A stretch of 64,000 bases of DNA from an uncultured Clostridia bacterium (GTDB taxonomy: Bacteria; Bacillota; Clostridia; Oscillospirales; Acutalibacteraceae): the NCBI GenBank assembly GCA_947364045.1, contig CANARN010000001.1, positions 62,001-126,000 of the forward strand, read 5' to 3'. Positions 9,733 through 18,547 of the stretch are shown one piece after another. The position numbers and the translations under genes are program-made. How positions within the stretch are numbered: the first letter of the stretch is position 1; every line of letters starts with the position of its first letter. The notes below the pieces were generated by a model. That model saw nothing but the letters and a program-made list of their open reading frames with translations, was not told the origin of the DNA and did not search any database.

Positions 9733-10656
9733 ATGAATAAAAAATTTAAAATAGTTTCAGCCGTTGTATTATCGGTTGTTTTGATTTTCGGCGCGGCGGC
9801 AGGAATTTTCTTCGCGGTTTATCCTTTAAACCCCAAGGTAGAGATTAAATCGGCTGAAATCAGAATAAAAAATGCCGATGAGCTTTTGGTCGCAAGCTTT
9901 AACACTGCTACTCCGTGGGGAAATCTTTTTGAGGGTACGCATACTCTTCGCAGGGCACATCTTTTTGCACAGCAGATAAATGATATTTTGCCTGATACTC
10001 TCGGCGTTCAGGAAATGAACAGTGATTGGGTAAAGCGAATGGAAGAGCTTTTACCGCAGTACAGCTATTACGGCGTAAAAAGAGGCGGTGACGGCAGTGA
10101 AAAGACGTCTGAAATGAGCGGTATTTTTTATCTTAAAGACAAATTTACACTGCTTGACAGCGGCACGTTTTGGATTTCCGAAACGCCTGAAAAAGAATCT
10201 CATTTTGAGGGCGCGGGGTGCAACAGGGTTTGCTCGTATGTAATTCTTGAAAATAAGGAAACGAAGGCGCAGTTTGCCCATTTTAACACGCATCTTGACA
10301 ATGTGAGCGACAAAGCGCAGAATTTGGGCGGTGAACTGATAGCGGATTATGCAGATAAAATCCGTGAAAAATATGAGGAGATTCATATAGTAGTAACGGG
10401 GGATTTCAACCAGTATTCAGACAGCCCTGCCTGCGTGACGCTTGAGCAGAACGGTTACATAAATATAGGCAAAACTTTAGGCAAAGACAATCTTTTGACA
10501 TATAATGCGTGGTCAAGAGAAACACAGGGCAGACCCATTGACTTTATCTTCATAAACAGTGAATTTTCTGCAAAGGACTATTCAGTAATTCATTATGACA
10601 ATGTGAAAAGCAATGTTTCCGACCACTATATGATTACGGCAAAGCTGGAGTTTTGA
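9733..10656 (+). CDS. Endonuclease/exonuclease/phosphatase-fold protein, exported or membrane-anchored
   Basis: A 307-residue protein with an N-terminal hydrophobic helix (about residues 5-30; signal peptide or anchor). A DNase I-like/EEP domain follows. Family landmarks are a catalytic Glu in LGVQEMNSDW, the asparagine/histidine pair in AHFNTHLDN, the metal/acid residues in VVTGDFNQY, the DFIF motif and the terminal SDHYMITA. The substrate could be extracellular nucleic acid or a phosphoester lipid and cannot be told from sequence. The start at 9733 is preferred over ATG 9715 because GGGAGAG lies at the right spacing. Confidence 0.85.
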   Translation: MNKKFKIVSAVVLSVVLIFGAAAGIFFAVYPLNPKVEIKSAEIRIKNADELLVASFNTATPWGNLFEGTHTLRRAHLFAQQINDILPDTLGVQEMNSDWVKRMEELLPQYSYYGVKRGGDGSEKTSEMSGIFYLKDKFTLLDSGTFWISETPEKESHFEGAGCNRVCSYVILENKETKAQFAHFNTHLDNVSDKAQNLGGELIADYADKIREKYEEIHIVVTGDFNQYSDSPACVTLEQNGYINIGKTLGKDNLLTYNAWSRETQGRPIDFIFINSEFSAKDYSVIHYDNVKSNVSDHYMITAKLEF

Positions 10657-10671
10657 TTTTAAGAGGTAATT

Positions 10672-10770
10672 ATGAATAAATTAGGGACAAAGACACTGTA
10701 TTCACAGCGTTGTTATATGCGAAAGCTTGAAGCAGATCGTAGGGAACGGATTCATCCGTTCCGCCATTGA
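10672..10770 (+). pseudogene. N-terminal stub of a GNAT acetyltransferase
   Basis: A 32-codon frame with a good ribosome binding site (AAGAGGTAATT) begins MNKLGTKTLYSQRCYMRKLE, closely resembling the first strand of RimJ/RimL-type GNAT acetyltransferases (LGTKTxxTxRLxLRxF). The match stops at about residue 23, exactly where a palindromic repeat starts at 10739. No continuation of the domain is visible beyond it. I infer a gene truncated by repeat insertion or an associated deletion. Confidence 0.6.
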
Positions 10771-10805
10771 TGTTGCATTGCGGAATGCATAAATGCATTA
10801 CCTAC
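10739..10805. repeat. Palindromic repeat element of about 67 bp bounded by GTAGG/CCTAC
   Basis: Ends are GTAGG (10739) and CCTAC (10801). Inside are two back-to-back hairpins, GGAACGGAT/ATCCGTTCC and GGAATGCAT/ATGCATT-CC, plus TTCCGC/GCGGAA pairing between them. A second element with GTAGG/CCTAC ends lies at 52534-52563. Confidence 0.65.
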
Positions 10806-10817
10806 ATAATAATTAAA

Positions 10818-10859
10818 GACTGTATCAAAGCTTGTGCATTTGATACAGTCTGTTTTTTT
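10818..10859 (+). terminator. Rho-independent terminator
   Basis: GACTGTATCAAA (10818-10829) pairs with TTTGATACAGTC (10839-10850), a perfect 12-bp stem followed by T7. It lies just beyond the end of ntpD on the other strand and may work in both directions. Confidence 0.85.
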
Positions 10860-10875
10860 GATTTTATGCAGTTTA

Positions 10876-11496
10876 TCAGGTGTTCTTTTCTGCTTCTTTT
10901 CGTGCCTTAATAACCTTTAATCTTGTGAAATCCTCACGCTCTTTTTCGTCAAGCGCTTCGCTTATCGCCTTAATGTCCGCATTAAATTTCGGAATCATAA
11001 TGTTACTGAGCGCATTTGCGCGCTTGCGTGTCGTTTTGACGGCATCTGCAAGGCGGTAAACATCACATTCAATTTCCGAAAGACGCACTGTTTTAATTTT
11101 TGCTTCATTAAAATAAACGTAAGCTTTATCAAGGTAATCGTTGGATGCCACAAGACCGAAATGCGGCATTAAAGGCTGCTTTTCGGAGGAAACAATGGGA
11201 ATTTCCACTCCCATTACAGATTTAAAGTCCATTGAAAGAGATGTGTCAATCGGCACTGTACGCGCAAAGCTTTCGCAAAAACCGAGGGTAGTGTTTGCAA
11301 GGCGCAGAAAATAATATGCTTTTTCAAAGCATTCGTTAGCTTCTTTGCGGATATTTGCCGCTTCGCCTACAAGACCCATCATTTCGCGGACAAGAATATT
11401 TTTCTTTCTGTCCATAAGCTCAAAGCCGAGATTTGCTAAGTCCAAAGACTTTTTTGCAGCGGCGAGATTTGCTTTTGTTGCGGCGATTTGCGCCAT
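10876..11496 (-). CDS. ntpD: V-type ATPase subunit D
   Basis: Central-stalk rotor subunit that couples ATP turnover in the A3B3 head to the membrane ring. It is 206 residues with the long N- and C-terminal coiled coils typical of subunit D and internal repeats such as LGFELMDRKKNIL and RRTNAL-like KTTRKRANALSNI. A strong AAGGAGGTG ribosome binding site sits 7 bases before ATG. It is the last gene of the operon and is separated from ntpB by an unrelated alpha/beta hydrolase gene. Confidence 0.93.
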   Translation of the reverse strand: MAQIAATKANLAAAKKSLDLANLGFELMDRKKNILVREMMGLVGEAANIRKEANECFEKAYYFLRLANTTLGFCESFARTVPIDTSLSMDFKSVMGVEIPIVSSEKQPLMPHFGLVASNDYLDKAYVYFNEAKIKTVRLSEIECDVYRLADAVKTTRKRANALSNIMIPKFNADIKAISEALDEKEREDFTRLKVIKARKEAEKNT

Positions 11497-11525
11497 TGTA
11501 ACACCTCCTTGAATTGATGTAAAAA

Positions 11526-12212
11526 TTATTTAACCGTCTGTAAAAAAATATCAACCTCTTTGTTAAACACGTCATATCTTTTATTTGCAATAAAGTGATT
11601 GCCTTCAATAACAGATAATTTTGCATTAGGGATATTCTCTGCAATCTTTCTGGTGTGGGACTCCTTAATCATATCGTTGCTTCCGCAAATGACAAGCGTG
11701 GGAGCGGTTATTTTTGATAATTCGTGCAGACTGATATTCGGCTCATTTACCATTAGACCGAGCATTTCGGCGTTTTTTTTCGCATCAGGCGATTTTGAAG
11801 CGAACAGCCTTGCTGTTTTGTATCCGATTTCGATAGGAATTTGTACTGTTCTTTTTACACCTTTCGTATTAAGGTTTCCGCCGTTTAATATCAGCGCTTT
11901 TACTTTATCGGGATATTTTATCGCAAATTTCATTGCTATGTTTGCTCCGTCTGAAAAGCCGAGAATAACCGCTTTCGGAATTTCAAGACCTTCAGTAAAA
12001 TCAAACAGGTCGTCGGCAAACTGCTCAATAGTGAACGGCGCCGTACCTCTGGGCGATTTACCGTGTCCTCTTGTGTCAGGCGCAATCATTCTGTATCTGC
12101 CACTGAAATAATCTATTTGATTTTTGAAATATGAGCCGTTATCACCGTTTCCGTGCAAAAGAATAAACGGCTCTTTGTTTCCTTTTTCCCGATAATGTAA
12201 AATTATATCCAT
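11526..12212 (-). CDS. Alpha/beta hydrolase inside the V-ATPase operon
   Basis: A 228-residue soluble alpha/beta hydrolase. The oxyanion motif LLHGNGDNG lies near residue 19, the nucleophile elbow GFSDG holds Ser87, and the likely acid and base are Asp180 in GSNDMI and His206 in GNHF. The substrate is unknown. The ATG lies only two bases after the ntpB stop and has no Shine-Dalgarno sequence, so translation probably depends on coupling to ntpB. No known V-ATPase assembly factor matches this family, and its place between B and D is unexpected. Confidence 0.88.
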   Translation of the reverse strand: MDIILHYREKGNKEPFILLHGNGDNGSYFKNQIDYFSGRYRMIAPDTRGHGKSPRGTAPFTIEQFADDLFDFTEGLEIPKAVILGFSDGANIAMKFAIKYPDKVKALILNGGNLNTKGVKRTVQIPIEIGYKTARLFASKSPDAKKNAEMLGLMVNEPNISLHELSKITAPTLVICGSNDMIKESHTRKIAENIPNAKLSVIEGNHFIANKRYDVFNKEVDIFLQTVK

Positions 12213-12214
12213 AT

Positions 12215-13582
12215 TTATTTTTTACAGTATTTTTTAAGGATTTTCTCGTCTGTTCTGTCAAGCTCGGAGTCGGGAAGGCTTGAAAGCAATTTCCAGCCGA
12301 GGTCTAAGGTTTCTTCAATGCTTCTGCATTCGGTAAAGCCCTGACAGATAAATTTTTCTTCAAATTCCTTGCCGAATTTTAACAGCGCCTTGTCAGAGGG
12401 TGACAGCTCGTCTTCGCCGATAACAGATGAGAGTGCGCGCGCGTCCTGAACCTTTGCGTAAGATGCAAGAAGCTGGTTGGCAAGCGCCGGATGGTCCTCT
12501 CTTGTAAAGCCTTCGCCGATGCCGTCCTTCATAAGACGGGAAAGAGACGGAAGAACGCTTACGGGCGGGTAAATACCCTTTGATGAAAGCTCACGGTCAA
12601 GAACAATCTGACCCTCGGTAATGTACCCCGTAAGGTCGGGGATGGGGTGTGTTATATCGTCATTTGGCATTGTTAAAATGGGAAGCTGTGTAACAGAGCC
12701 TTTTTTGCCCTCAATCATACCCGCTCTTTCGTAAAGTGACGCAAGGTCTGAATAAAGGTAACCGGGAAAGCCTTTACGGCTCGGAATTTCACCTCTTGAG
12801 GAGCTGTATTCACGAAGCGCCTCAGCGTAAGACGTCATATCCGTCATTACTACCAATACATGCTTGCCCTCCTCAAATGCTAAATATTCAGCGGCGGTAA
12901 GAGCGCATTTCGGAGTCATAATTCTCTCGGTTATGGGGTCGTTTGCAAGATTTAAAAACATTACGACCCTGTTCATAACATTAGATGAGGCAAACTGTGA
13001 GCGAAAGTAAGCTGCAACGTCATTTTTAACGCCCATAGCGGCAAAAACCACGGCAAAATCCTCGCCGTCTGCAATTGCGGACTGACGGACAATCTGAACC
13101 GCAAGCTCGTTGTGCTTCATACCTGAGCCTGAAAAAATCGGCAGCTTTTGTCCGCGTATCAGCGTTGCAAGCGCGTCAATGGATGAAATGCCGGTTCTGA
13201 TATAGTTTTTCGGATATTCACGGGCAACGGGGTTAATGGGAGCGCCGCTCACATCCTGCTTTTTGTCAGGATAAACCTCGCCGAGATCGTCCTTAGGTCT
13301 GCCCAGACCGTCAAAAACTCTGCCGAGAATTTCGGGGGACAGCGGTAAATGCATACTTTCTCCGGTAAAAACAGTTTTAGTGTTGGAAGAGGACATTCCT
13401 CTTGTGCCTTCGAAAACCTGCAATGTAACCTTTTGACCGTCGATTTTTACAACTCTTCCCGTACGGACAGAGCCGTCGTCAAGGAAAAAATGCGCTATTT
13501 CTTCATAAACGGGGTTTTCTACGCCGTCTACCGTAACAAGAGAACCGTTTATTTCGCAAAGTCTTGTATGTTCAATTATCAC
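12215..13582 (-). CDS. ntpB: V-type ATPase subunit B
   Basis: Non-catalytic nucleotide-binding subunit of the A3B3 head, about 455 residues. It has the conserved [22 protein letters not shown] (no P-loop, as expected for B), [13 protein letters not shown] and [18 protein letters not shown] ([14 protein letters not shown]) stretches. I place the start at GTG 13582. The other GTG at 13591 abuts the AAGGAG ribosome binding site with no spacer, whereas 13582 has eight bases of spacing. It follows ntpA by 12 bases. Confidence 0.95.
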   Translation of the reverse strand: MIIEHTRLCEINGSLVTVDGVENPVYEEIAHFFLDDGSVRTGRVVKIDGQKVTLQVFEGTRGMSSSNTKTVFTGESMHLPLSPEILGRVFDGLGRPKDDLGEVYPDKKQDVSGAPINPVAREYPKNYIRTGISSIDALATLIRGQKLPIFSGSGMKHNELAVQIVRQSAIADGEDFAVVFAAMGVKNDVAAYFRSQFASSNVMNRVVMFLNLANDPITERIMTPKCALTAAEYLAFEEGKHVLVVMTDMTSYAEALREYSSSRGEIPSRKGFPGYLYSDLASLYERAGMIEGKKGSVTQLPILTMPNDDITHPIPDLTGYITEGQIVLDRELSSKGIYPPVSVLPSLSRLMKDGIGEGFTREDHPALANQLLASYAKVQDARALSSVIGEDELSPSDKALLKFGKEFEEKFICQGFTECRSIEETLDLGWKLLSSLPDSELDRTDEKILKKYCKK

Positions 13583-13594
13583 ATTTTTCACTCC

Positions 13595-15349
13595 TTACCG
13601 CAGAATTTCGTTTATTTCTCTGTCAATGTCGGCGCAAAGAGCGTCAAACATTTCGGGATTTTTATTGGGAATATCGTATTTAACCTTTATAAGCCTGTCA
13701 AAAAGACCTGTTTTAACAATCTTTGAAATGGGAATCTGACGCGCAATAACCTCTTTTGAACGGTCATAAAGACGGAGAATTGCCTGCATCATTTTCATTT
13801 GCTTTTGCATGGGTACAAAGGTGTCATCGCTGTGAAATGCGTTTTGCTGTAAAAAGCCGACTCTGATAACTCTTGCAATTTCAATTATCAGCTTTTGGTC
13901 ATCAGGCAAAACATCTGCGCCGATAAGCTTTACAATTTCCATAAGGTTGGCTTCTTCGGAAAGAATTGAAGTAAGTCTGTCGCGGCATACCGTAAATTCA
14001 GAATCAACATTTTCTTTGTACCAGTCTGAAAGCTCTCCCGTATATTCGCTGTATGAGGAGGTCCAGTTTATTGCCGGATAGTGTCTTGCATATGCAAGAG
14101 ATTTGTCCAACGCCCAGAAGCAGCGTGTAAAACGCTTAGTGTTCTGTGTTACAGGCTCGGAAAAATCCGCGCCCTGAGGAGAAACCGCTCCGATTATTGT
14201 AACTGAGCCTTCAGTATCGTTTAAATTTTTAAAATATCCGCTTCGCTCATAAAATTCGGAAAGTCGCGACGGGAGATATGCAGGGAAGCCCTCGTCAGCG
14301 GGCATTTCTTCAAGTCTGCCTGAAATTTCTCGCAGTGCTTCAGCCCAACGTGATGTTGAGTCCGCCATAATCGCGGTGTGATAACCCATATCTCTGTAGT
14401 ATTCGGCTAATGTAATTCCCGTGTAAATCGACGCCTCGCGCGCCGCAACGGGCATATTTGATGTGTTGGCAATAAGCACCGTGCGGGAGAGCAGGGATTT
14501 TGCAGTTCTCGGGTCTGTAAGAGAAGAAAATTCATTTAAAACCTGAGTCATTTCGTTTCCGCGCTCGCCGCAGCCTACATAAATTATAATGTCGGCGTCG
14601 CACCATTTAGCTAACTGATGCTGCGTCATAGTCTTTCCAGTGCCGAAGCCCCCGGGGATTGCCGCCGCTCCGCCCTTTGCTATGGGGAAAACAGTGTCAA
14701 TAATTCGCTGTCCTGTTATCAGCGGCTTGGAAAGAGGCATTCTTTCCTTTACGGGACGAGAGGTTCTTATGGGCCAGCGCTGAGCAAGCTTTAATTCGTG
14801 GATTTTACCGTCTTTATCGGTCACTTCAGCTATTGTGTCGGTTACGGTGTATTCGCCGTTGGGCGCAACCTTAGTGACTGTACCCTGCACATAAGGCGGT
14901 ACAAGTGCTTTGTGTATTATTGAATCGGTTTCGGGGCAGGACGCTAAAACCTCGCCGCCGAATACAGTATCACCCACGCAAAGCGCTGCCGTTACCTGCC
15001 ACTTTTCAGTTTCGCTGACGGAGGGAATATTTATTCCCTTGCCGATAAACGCTCCCGAAATATTTTTAATATCATTAAGCGGACGGCCTATTCCGTCGAA
15101 GATGTTACCGAGTATTCCGGGCGCTAAGGTTATGCTCATCGGGGAGTGAGTGGAAATTACAGGCTCGCCTGTGGTAAGACCCGCAGTTTCCTCATAAACC
15201 TGTATTGTAGCGCTGTCTTCCGAAAGACCGATAACCTCGCCGATAAGCTGTTTGTTACCCACATAAACGGTTTCCATCATCTGCAAATCGGTTTTGCCCA
15301 ATACTGTTACAACGGGGCCGTTTATGCCGTGAATTTTATATTGTGACAT
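13595..15349 (-). CDS. ntpA: V-type ATPase catalytic subunit A
   Basis: Catalytic ATP-hydrolysing (or synthesising) subunit, 584 residues, the usual size. The Walker A loop GGFGTGKT is at residues 233-240. The catalytic glutamate region GERGNEM, the non-homologous region insert that separates A from F-type beta (about 110-190) and [29 protein letters not shown] are all intact. It shares the operon with E upstream and B downstream. No split or intein is present. Confidence 0.97.
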   Translation of the reverse strand: MSQYKIHGINGPVVTVLGKTDLQMMETVYVGNKQLIGEVIGLSEDSATIQVYEETAGLTTGEPVISTHSPMSITLAPGILGNIFDGIGRPLNDIKNISGAFIGKGINIPSVSETEKWQVTAALCVGDTVFGGEVLASCPETDSIIHKALVPPYVQGTVTKVAPNGEYTVTDTIAEVTDKDGKIHELKLAQRWPIRTSRPVKERMPLSKPLITGQRIIDTVFPIAKGGAAAIPGGFGTGKTMTQHQLAKWCDADIIIYVGCGERGNEMTQVLNEFSSLTDPRTAKSLLSRTVLIANTSNMPVAAREASIYTGITLAEYYRDMGYHTAIMADSTSRWAEALREISGRLEEMPADEGFPAYLPSRLSEFYERSGYFKNLNDTEGSVTIIGAVSPQGADFSEPVTQNTKRFTRCFWALDKSLAYARHYPAINWTSSYSEYTGELSDWYKENVDSEFTVCRDRLTSILSEEANLMEIVKLIGADVLPDDQKLIIEIARVIRVGFLQQNAFHSDDTFVPMQKQMKMMQAILRLYDRSKEVIARQIPISKIVKTGLFDRLIKVKYDIPNKNPEMFDALCADIDREINEILR

Positions 15350-15361
15350 AAAATTTCCCCC

Positions 15362-15943
15362 TTAAAATACTTTAAAATCCGCACTTTCAAAAAATGCTTT
15401 CTTTTCTGAAATAAATCGTGAGTCAAGTGTGTCGTCTGCACGCAGAGCTTCATTTTTGTCTGTCGCAATAATTCCGCCGAGATGTATATTTTCGTTTTCG
15501 CGTATTTCCGCATTTTTATATTGTTCTTTTAAAGCGTCGGAATAACGCATATCGCACGGACGAAGGTAGAACACAATCTCAGAGCCTATAACTTTGACAA
15601 GATTTTCCGCGCTTCTTTTAAGAAAATCGGAATAGCCGTCGGAAGCGGTAAAATCTTTTATTTTAAGCTCTGCATCGGAAAATATATCCTCTGCAAGCTC
15701 GTTTTTCAGGCTTGAAAGGGCGCGTCTTTTTTTAGATGCGTATTCAGCGGCTTTAAAGGCGGCATCGGACTGAATTTTCTCGATTTCACGGCTTGTATTG
15801 CTTCTTCCGGTTTCCGCAGCCTGTTTTTTGTAAGCGGTAATTTCCTTCTGCATTTGCGTTTCGGCGGTGCGCTCAAGCTTTCGGCACTGAGTGTCCGCAT
15901 ATTCGGTTACGCTTTTAAGGAAAATGTCAAGGCGTTCTTCCAT
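15362..15943 (-). CDS. ntpE: V-type ATPase subunit E (peripheral stalk)
   Basis: A 193-residue protein with a long charged N-terminal helix (residues 1-100, rich in Lys, Glu, Ala and Arg) and a smaller globular C-terminus, the layout of the peripheral-stalk E subunit. Identification rests on this architecture and on position between subunits F and A rather than a strong motif. It pairs with subunit H/G encoded at the start of the operon. Confidence 0.85.
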   Translation of the reverse strand: MEERLDIFLKSVTEYADTQCRKLERTAETQMQKEITAYKKQAAETGRSNTSREIEKIQSDAAFKAAEYASKKRRALSSLKNELAEDIFSDAELKIKDFTASDGYSDFLKRSAENLVKVIGSEIVFYLRPCDMRYSDALKEQYKNAEIRENENIHLGGIIATDKNEALRADDTLDSRFISEKKAFFESADFKVF

Positions 15944-15955
15944 ACTCTCGCCTCC

Positions 15956-16264
15956 TTAAAATTTTATGCCGACTGCATTGCGGATATAGTCCGTAACGTT
16001 ATCGGTAGAATTGTTCTGGGAAAAACTGTCGGGAATTTCCGTAATAAGCGGCAAATTTTTCTTTTTAAGCTCTGTTAACGAATTACCGAGCATTTTTGAA
16101 ATGTTGGGCGTAATTAAAAGCATACCTATGCTGCTGTCACTGCGCAGGCTTTCAATTTCGCAAAGAGCGTCGCTGCCGTTCTGCAAAAGCTTTCCCTGAA
16201 TACCGGCGAGACGAAGCCCGACAAGCGTGTCAGGGTCGTCTGTAAGCAGATAAAATTTCATCAT
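15956..16264 (-). CDS. ntpG: V-type ATPase subunit F
   Basis: A 102-residue Rossmann-like subunit of the central stalk. It shows the family opening YLLTDDPDTLVGLRLAGI, the IGMLLITPNI strand and PLITEIPD. Its ATG overlaps the ntpK stop codon by one base (TAATG), indicating translational coupling. Named ntpG by the Enterococcus scheme, or F by subunit letter. Confidence 0.9.
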   Translation of the reverse strand: MMKFYLLTDDPDTLVGLRLAGIQGKLLQNGSDALCEIESLRSDSSIGMLLITPNISKMLGNSLTELKKKNLPLITEIPDSFSQNNSTDNVTDYIRNAVGIKF

Positions 16265-16605
16265 TATACCTTCTGAAGAATAAGGATTGAAACAACGAAG
16301 CCGAAAAGGATGATTGATTCACCCAAGGCAACGAAAATAATTGATTTACCGAAGGTTTTCGGATTTTCAGCGTTTGCGGCAATAGCGGCGGGAGCGCCTG
16401 CAGCTATTGCAATACCGCCGCCGATACCTGCAAGAGAGGTTACTATTGCGGCTGCCAAAAGACCCATACCCTTTGCAAAGCCTGCATTGTCACCCGAAGC
16501 GGCTGCTGCTGCCGTTGACTCCTCAGCGAAAGCAAACATAGACATTGATGCCATAAGAATAACCATGGCTGCGATTACACAAATAACTTTTTTAATGTTT
16601 TTCAT
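16264..16605 (-). CDS. ntpK: V-type ATPase subunit K (c-ring proteolipid) with signal peptide
   Basis: Rotor-ring proteolipid. The start at 16605 is fixed by GGAGGTAAT upstream. The 113-residue product begins with a signal-peptide-like segment (residues 1-27, ending AFA) and an Ala-rich linker. A single two-helix hairpin follows: helix 1 about 46-75 (GIGGGIAIAAGAPAAI) and helix 2 about 86-110. Helix 2 carries the ion-binding Glu96 in VALGESIILFG. It is therefore an 8-kDa-type c subunit, not the duplicated four-helix form of Enterococcus. Helix 1 lacks the glutamine seen in several Na+-binding rings, so ion choice is open. Confidence 0.92.
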   Translation of the reverse strand: MKNIKKVICVIAAMVILMASMSMFAFAEESTAAAAASGDNAGFAKGMGLLAAAIVTSLAGIGGGIAIAAGAPAAIAANAENPKTFGKSIIFVALGESIILFGFVVSILILQKV

Positions 16606-18547
16606 TTTTATTACCTCCGATAGAGAATTTTTTGTCTGTAAACGGGATGAACGGCTTGCCGTCACCGCCGTAAAATCTTGAAAACATTTCATAGAATTCA
16701 AGACGTAAAACCTGAATAGCTGTTAAAAGACCTTCAACTGCAATAACGAAAATATTGCCGAAAATCAGGATTGCCGCATTTTTGCTTTCGCCTGCAAGGG
16801 CAAAAACCGCCAGCATCATACCTGCGTGAACAAGCACATAAGCGCCTATTCTAAGGAAAGAGAGCGTATTGCTGAGATATGACAGGACGTATTCAATAAG
16901 TTCAAAGAAGTTTTGCAGAATAAAATCCGTCCAGCTTTCAGGCAGAAAATCCTTGTGCCTGTCAATAGCGCCGATCAGAATTTCTTTTATGAGAAGCAGT
17001 ACTGCTCCAACGCCGATTATAACGAAAGCGAGCTTTGAGGGAATAGGGGAAAATCCGCCCATAAAGCTTGAGGCAAGGTTTGCGCCGCAAAGATAAACTG
17101 CAATGCCCGTAAGACCGTTGTTGCTGAATATCGCTTCGCCGAACCGACGGTTTTTAATACATCCGTAAACATTCAGAAGCATAGAAAGCGTTGTCAGAGA
17201 AATGCCGATTACAAGAGTTACAAGCAAAACCGTGTTTACGCTGTCCATAACCGAAACAGGCTTTCCCGAAAGACCCATTGCCTTGTAAACAGGGTCGAGC
17301 AAATCCTCAAAGCCGAATACGCTTCCGAAAATAAAGCCGAATACCATTGACGAAATTCCGCAGGGAATAAGAATTCGCCCAAGCTCCATTTTTTTGAGTT
17401 TATACATTAAAAAGCCTGCTATTGAAAGGACAAATCCGTGTCCCATATCTCCGAACATTACGCCGAAAAGAACGGTATATGTAACAGCAACAAAGGCTGT
17501 AACGTCAATATCCTTGTAGGACGGCGTTCCGTACATATCAATAAAAAATCTGTACGGGTCGACAATAAGCTTCAAAAGACCTTTATGCTCTTTGGACTTA
17601 ACTGGAGGCGGAGTGCTTTCAGGGTCTGTGTCTCCCTTTTCAACTGAAATTCCGCTGTCATTAAATAAATCCGAAAGATCGTTAAACTCGTTTTGCGGAA
17701 CCCAGCCTACAAGCATAAAATAATGTCCGTTATGAACCGAATAAGCCTTCAGCTCTTCAAGACGGTTCATAAAATATACTTTGGAATAAACCGTATCATA
17801 AAACTGTGAGCCGTTATTCCATATATTTTCTTTTTCTGCCTCAGCTTCGTTTAACTGCTCTTCAATAATATTAAGACTGTTTTGAAGCTCTCCGATTATA
17901 TTTTGCACCGTTCCTGCGGCAGAGGGTATTTCAAAAGGCTCAAAAAGCAGCATTGCAAAAAGTCCGTCAACCTCGTCAATATGGTTCTTAGGAGCGAAAT
18001 AAACACCCCAGAAATCAGTTTTGTCAGCGCTGCACGGAACAAAATAAAAGTAAGGACATTTGTTAAAAAGCTCAGGCAGGCGGTTTGCGCTTTCTCTGGG
18101 CATATGACCGAACCGTACCGTTACGTACTTTAAGGCGGTAATATCGTCAAGATTTAATTCCAGCTCCTTGAAATGAGAAAATTTTGTAATTCCCTCTTCG
18201 CAGGCTGTTTTTTGAGAAATCAATGCCTTCTTTTTATCGGAAATTTCTTCGGATTTAAGATAAAGCTCATTCAGACGGTTGCTTTCTTCTTCTGTAAGCG
18301 CAAAATCCGCCGCATCCGGATTAAAGGTTACGGTAAGACCGCTTCCTGATATTTGGCTGTGCATTTTTTCAAGCATCGGTGCATAAGGATTTTCGTCTGC
18401 GTAAGGAATAAATCCCAGAGAAGAGGAAATGTGCTTTTCTGCGCTTTCCGGTTGAAAATGTCCGAATTTATATAGCATTTTTGCTGTTTTATGCAGTGAA
18501 CTGTTATCTCCGCTGAGAGTTACAAGCTGCATTTTTTGGACAGACAT
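16592..18547 (-). CDS. ntpI: V-type ATPase subunit I (membrane stator)
   Basis: The a/I stator subunit that forms the ion half-channels. It has a soluble coiled-coil N-terminal half (to about residue 330) and a C-terminal half with about seven hydrophobic helices. The latter contains GVMFGDMGHGFVLSIAG and FLRIGAYVLVHAGMM, where the essential channel arginine lies. The start is placed at ATG 18547, which overlaps the ntpC stop codon (TGATG) and has AAAGGAGG six bases upstream; ATG 18553 would abut that site. The 3' end overlaps the ntpK start by 14 bases. Confidence 0.94.
   Translation of the reverse strand: MSVQKMQLVTLSGDNSSLHKTAKMLYKFGHFQPESAEKHISSSLGFIPYADENPYAPMLEKMHSQISGSGLTVTFNPDAADFALTEEESNRLNELYLKSEEISDKKKALISQKTACEEGITKFSHFKELELNLDDITALKYVTVRFGHMPRESANRLPELFNKCPYFYFVPCSADKTDFWGVYFAPKNHIDEVDGLFAMLLFEPFEIPSAAGTVQNIIGELQNSLNIIEEQLNEAEAEKENIWNNGSQFYDTVYSKVYFMNRLEELKAYSVHNGHYFMLVGWVPQNEFNDLSDLFNDSGISVEKGDTDPESTPPPVKSKEHKGLLKLIVDPYRFFIDMYGTPSYKDIDVTAFVAVTYTVLFGVMFGDMGHGFVLSIAGFLMYKLKKMELGRILIPCGISSMVFGFIFGSVFGFEDLLDPVYKAMGLSGKPVSVMDSVNTVLLVTLVIGISLTTLSMLLNVYGCIKNRRFGEAIFSNNGLTGIAVYLCGANLASSFMGGFSPIPSKLAFVIIGVGAVLLLIKEILIGAIDRHKDFLPESWTDFILQNFFELIEYVLSYLSNTLSFLRIGAYVLVHAGMMLAVFALAGESKNAAILIFGNIFVIAVEGLLTAIQVLRLEFYEMFSRFYGGDGKPFIPFTDKKFSIGGNKNEKH

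Noticed and set aside
16606..16701. Longer N-terminus for subunit K
   Set aside because: It overlaps ntpI, lacks a ribosome binding site and reads as non-coding, while GGAGGTAAT points to ATG 16605.
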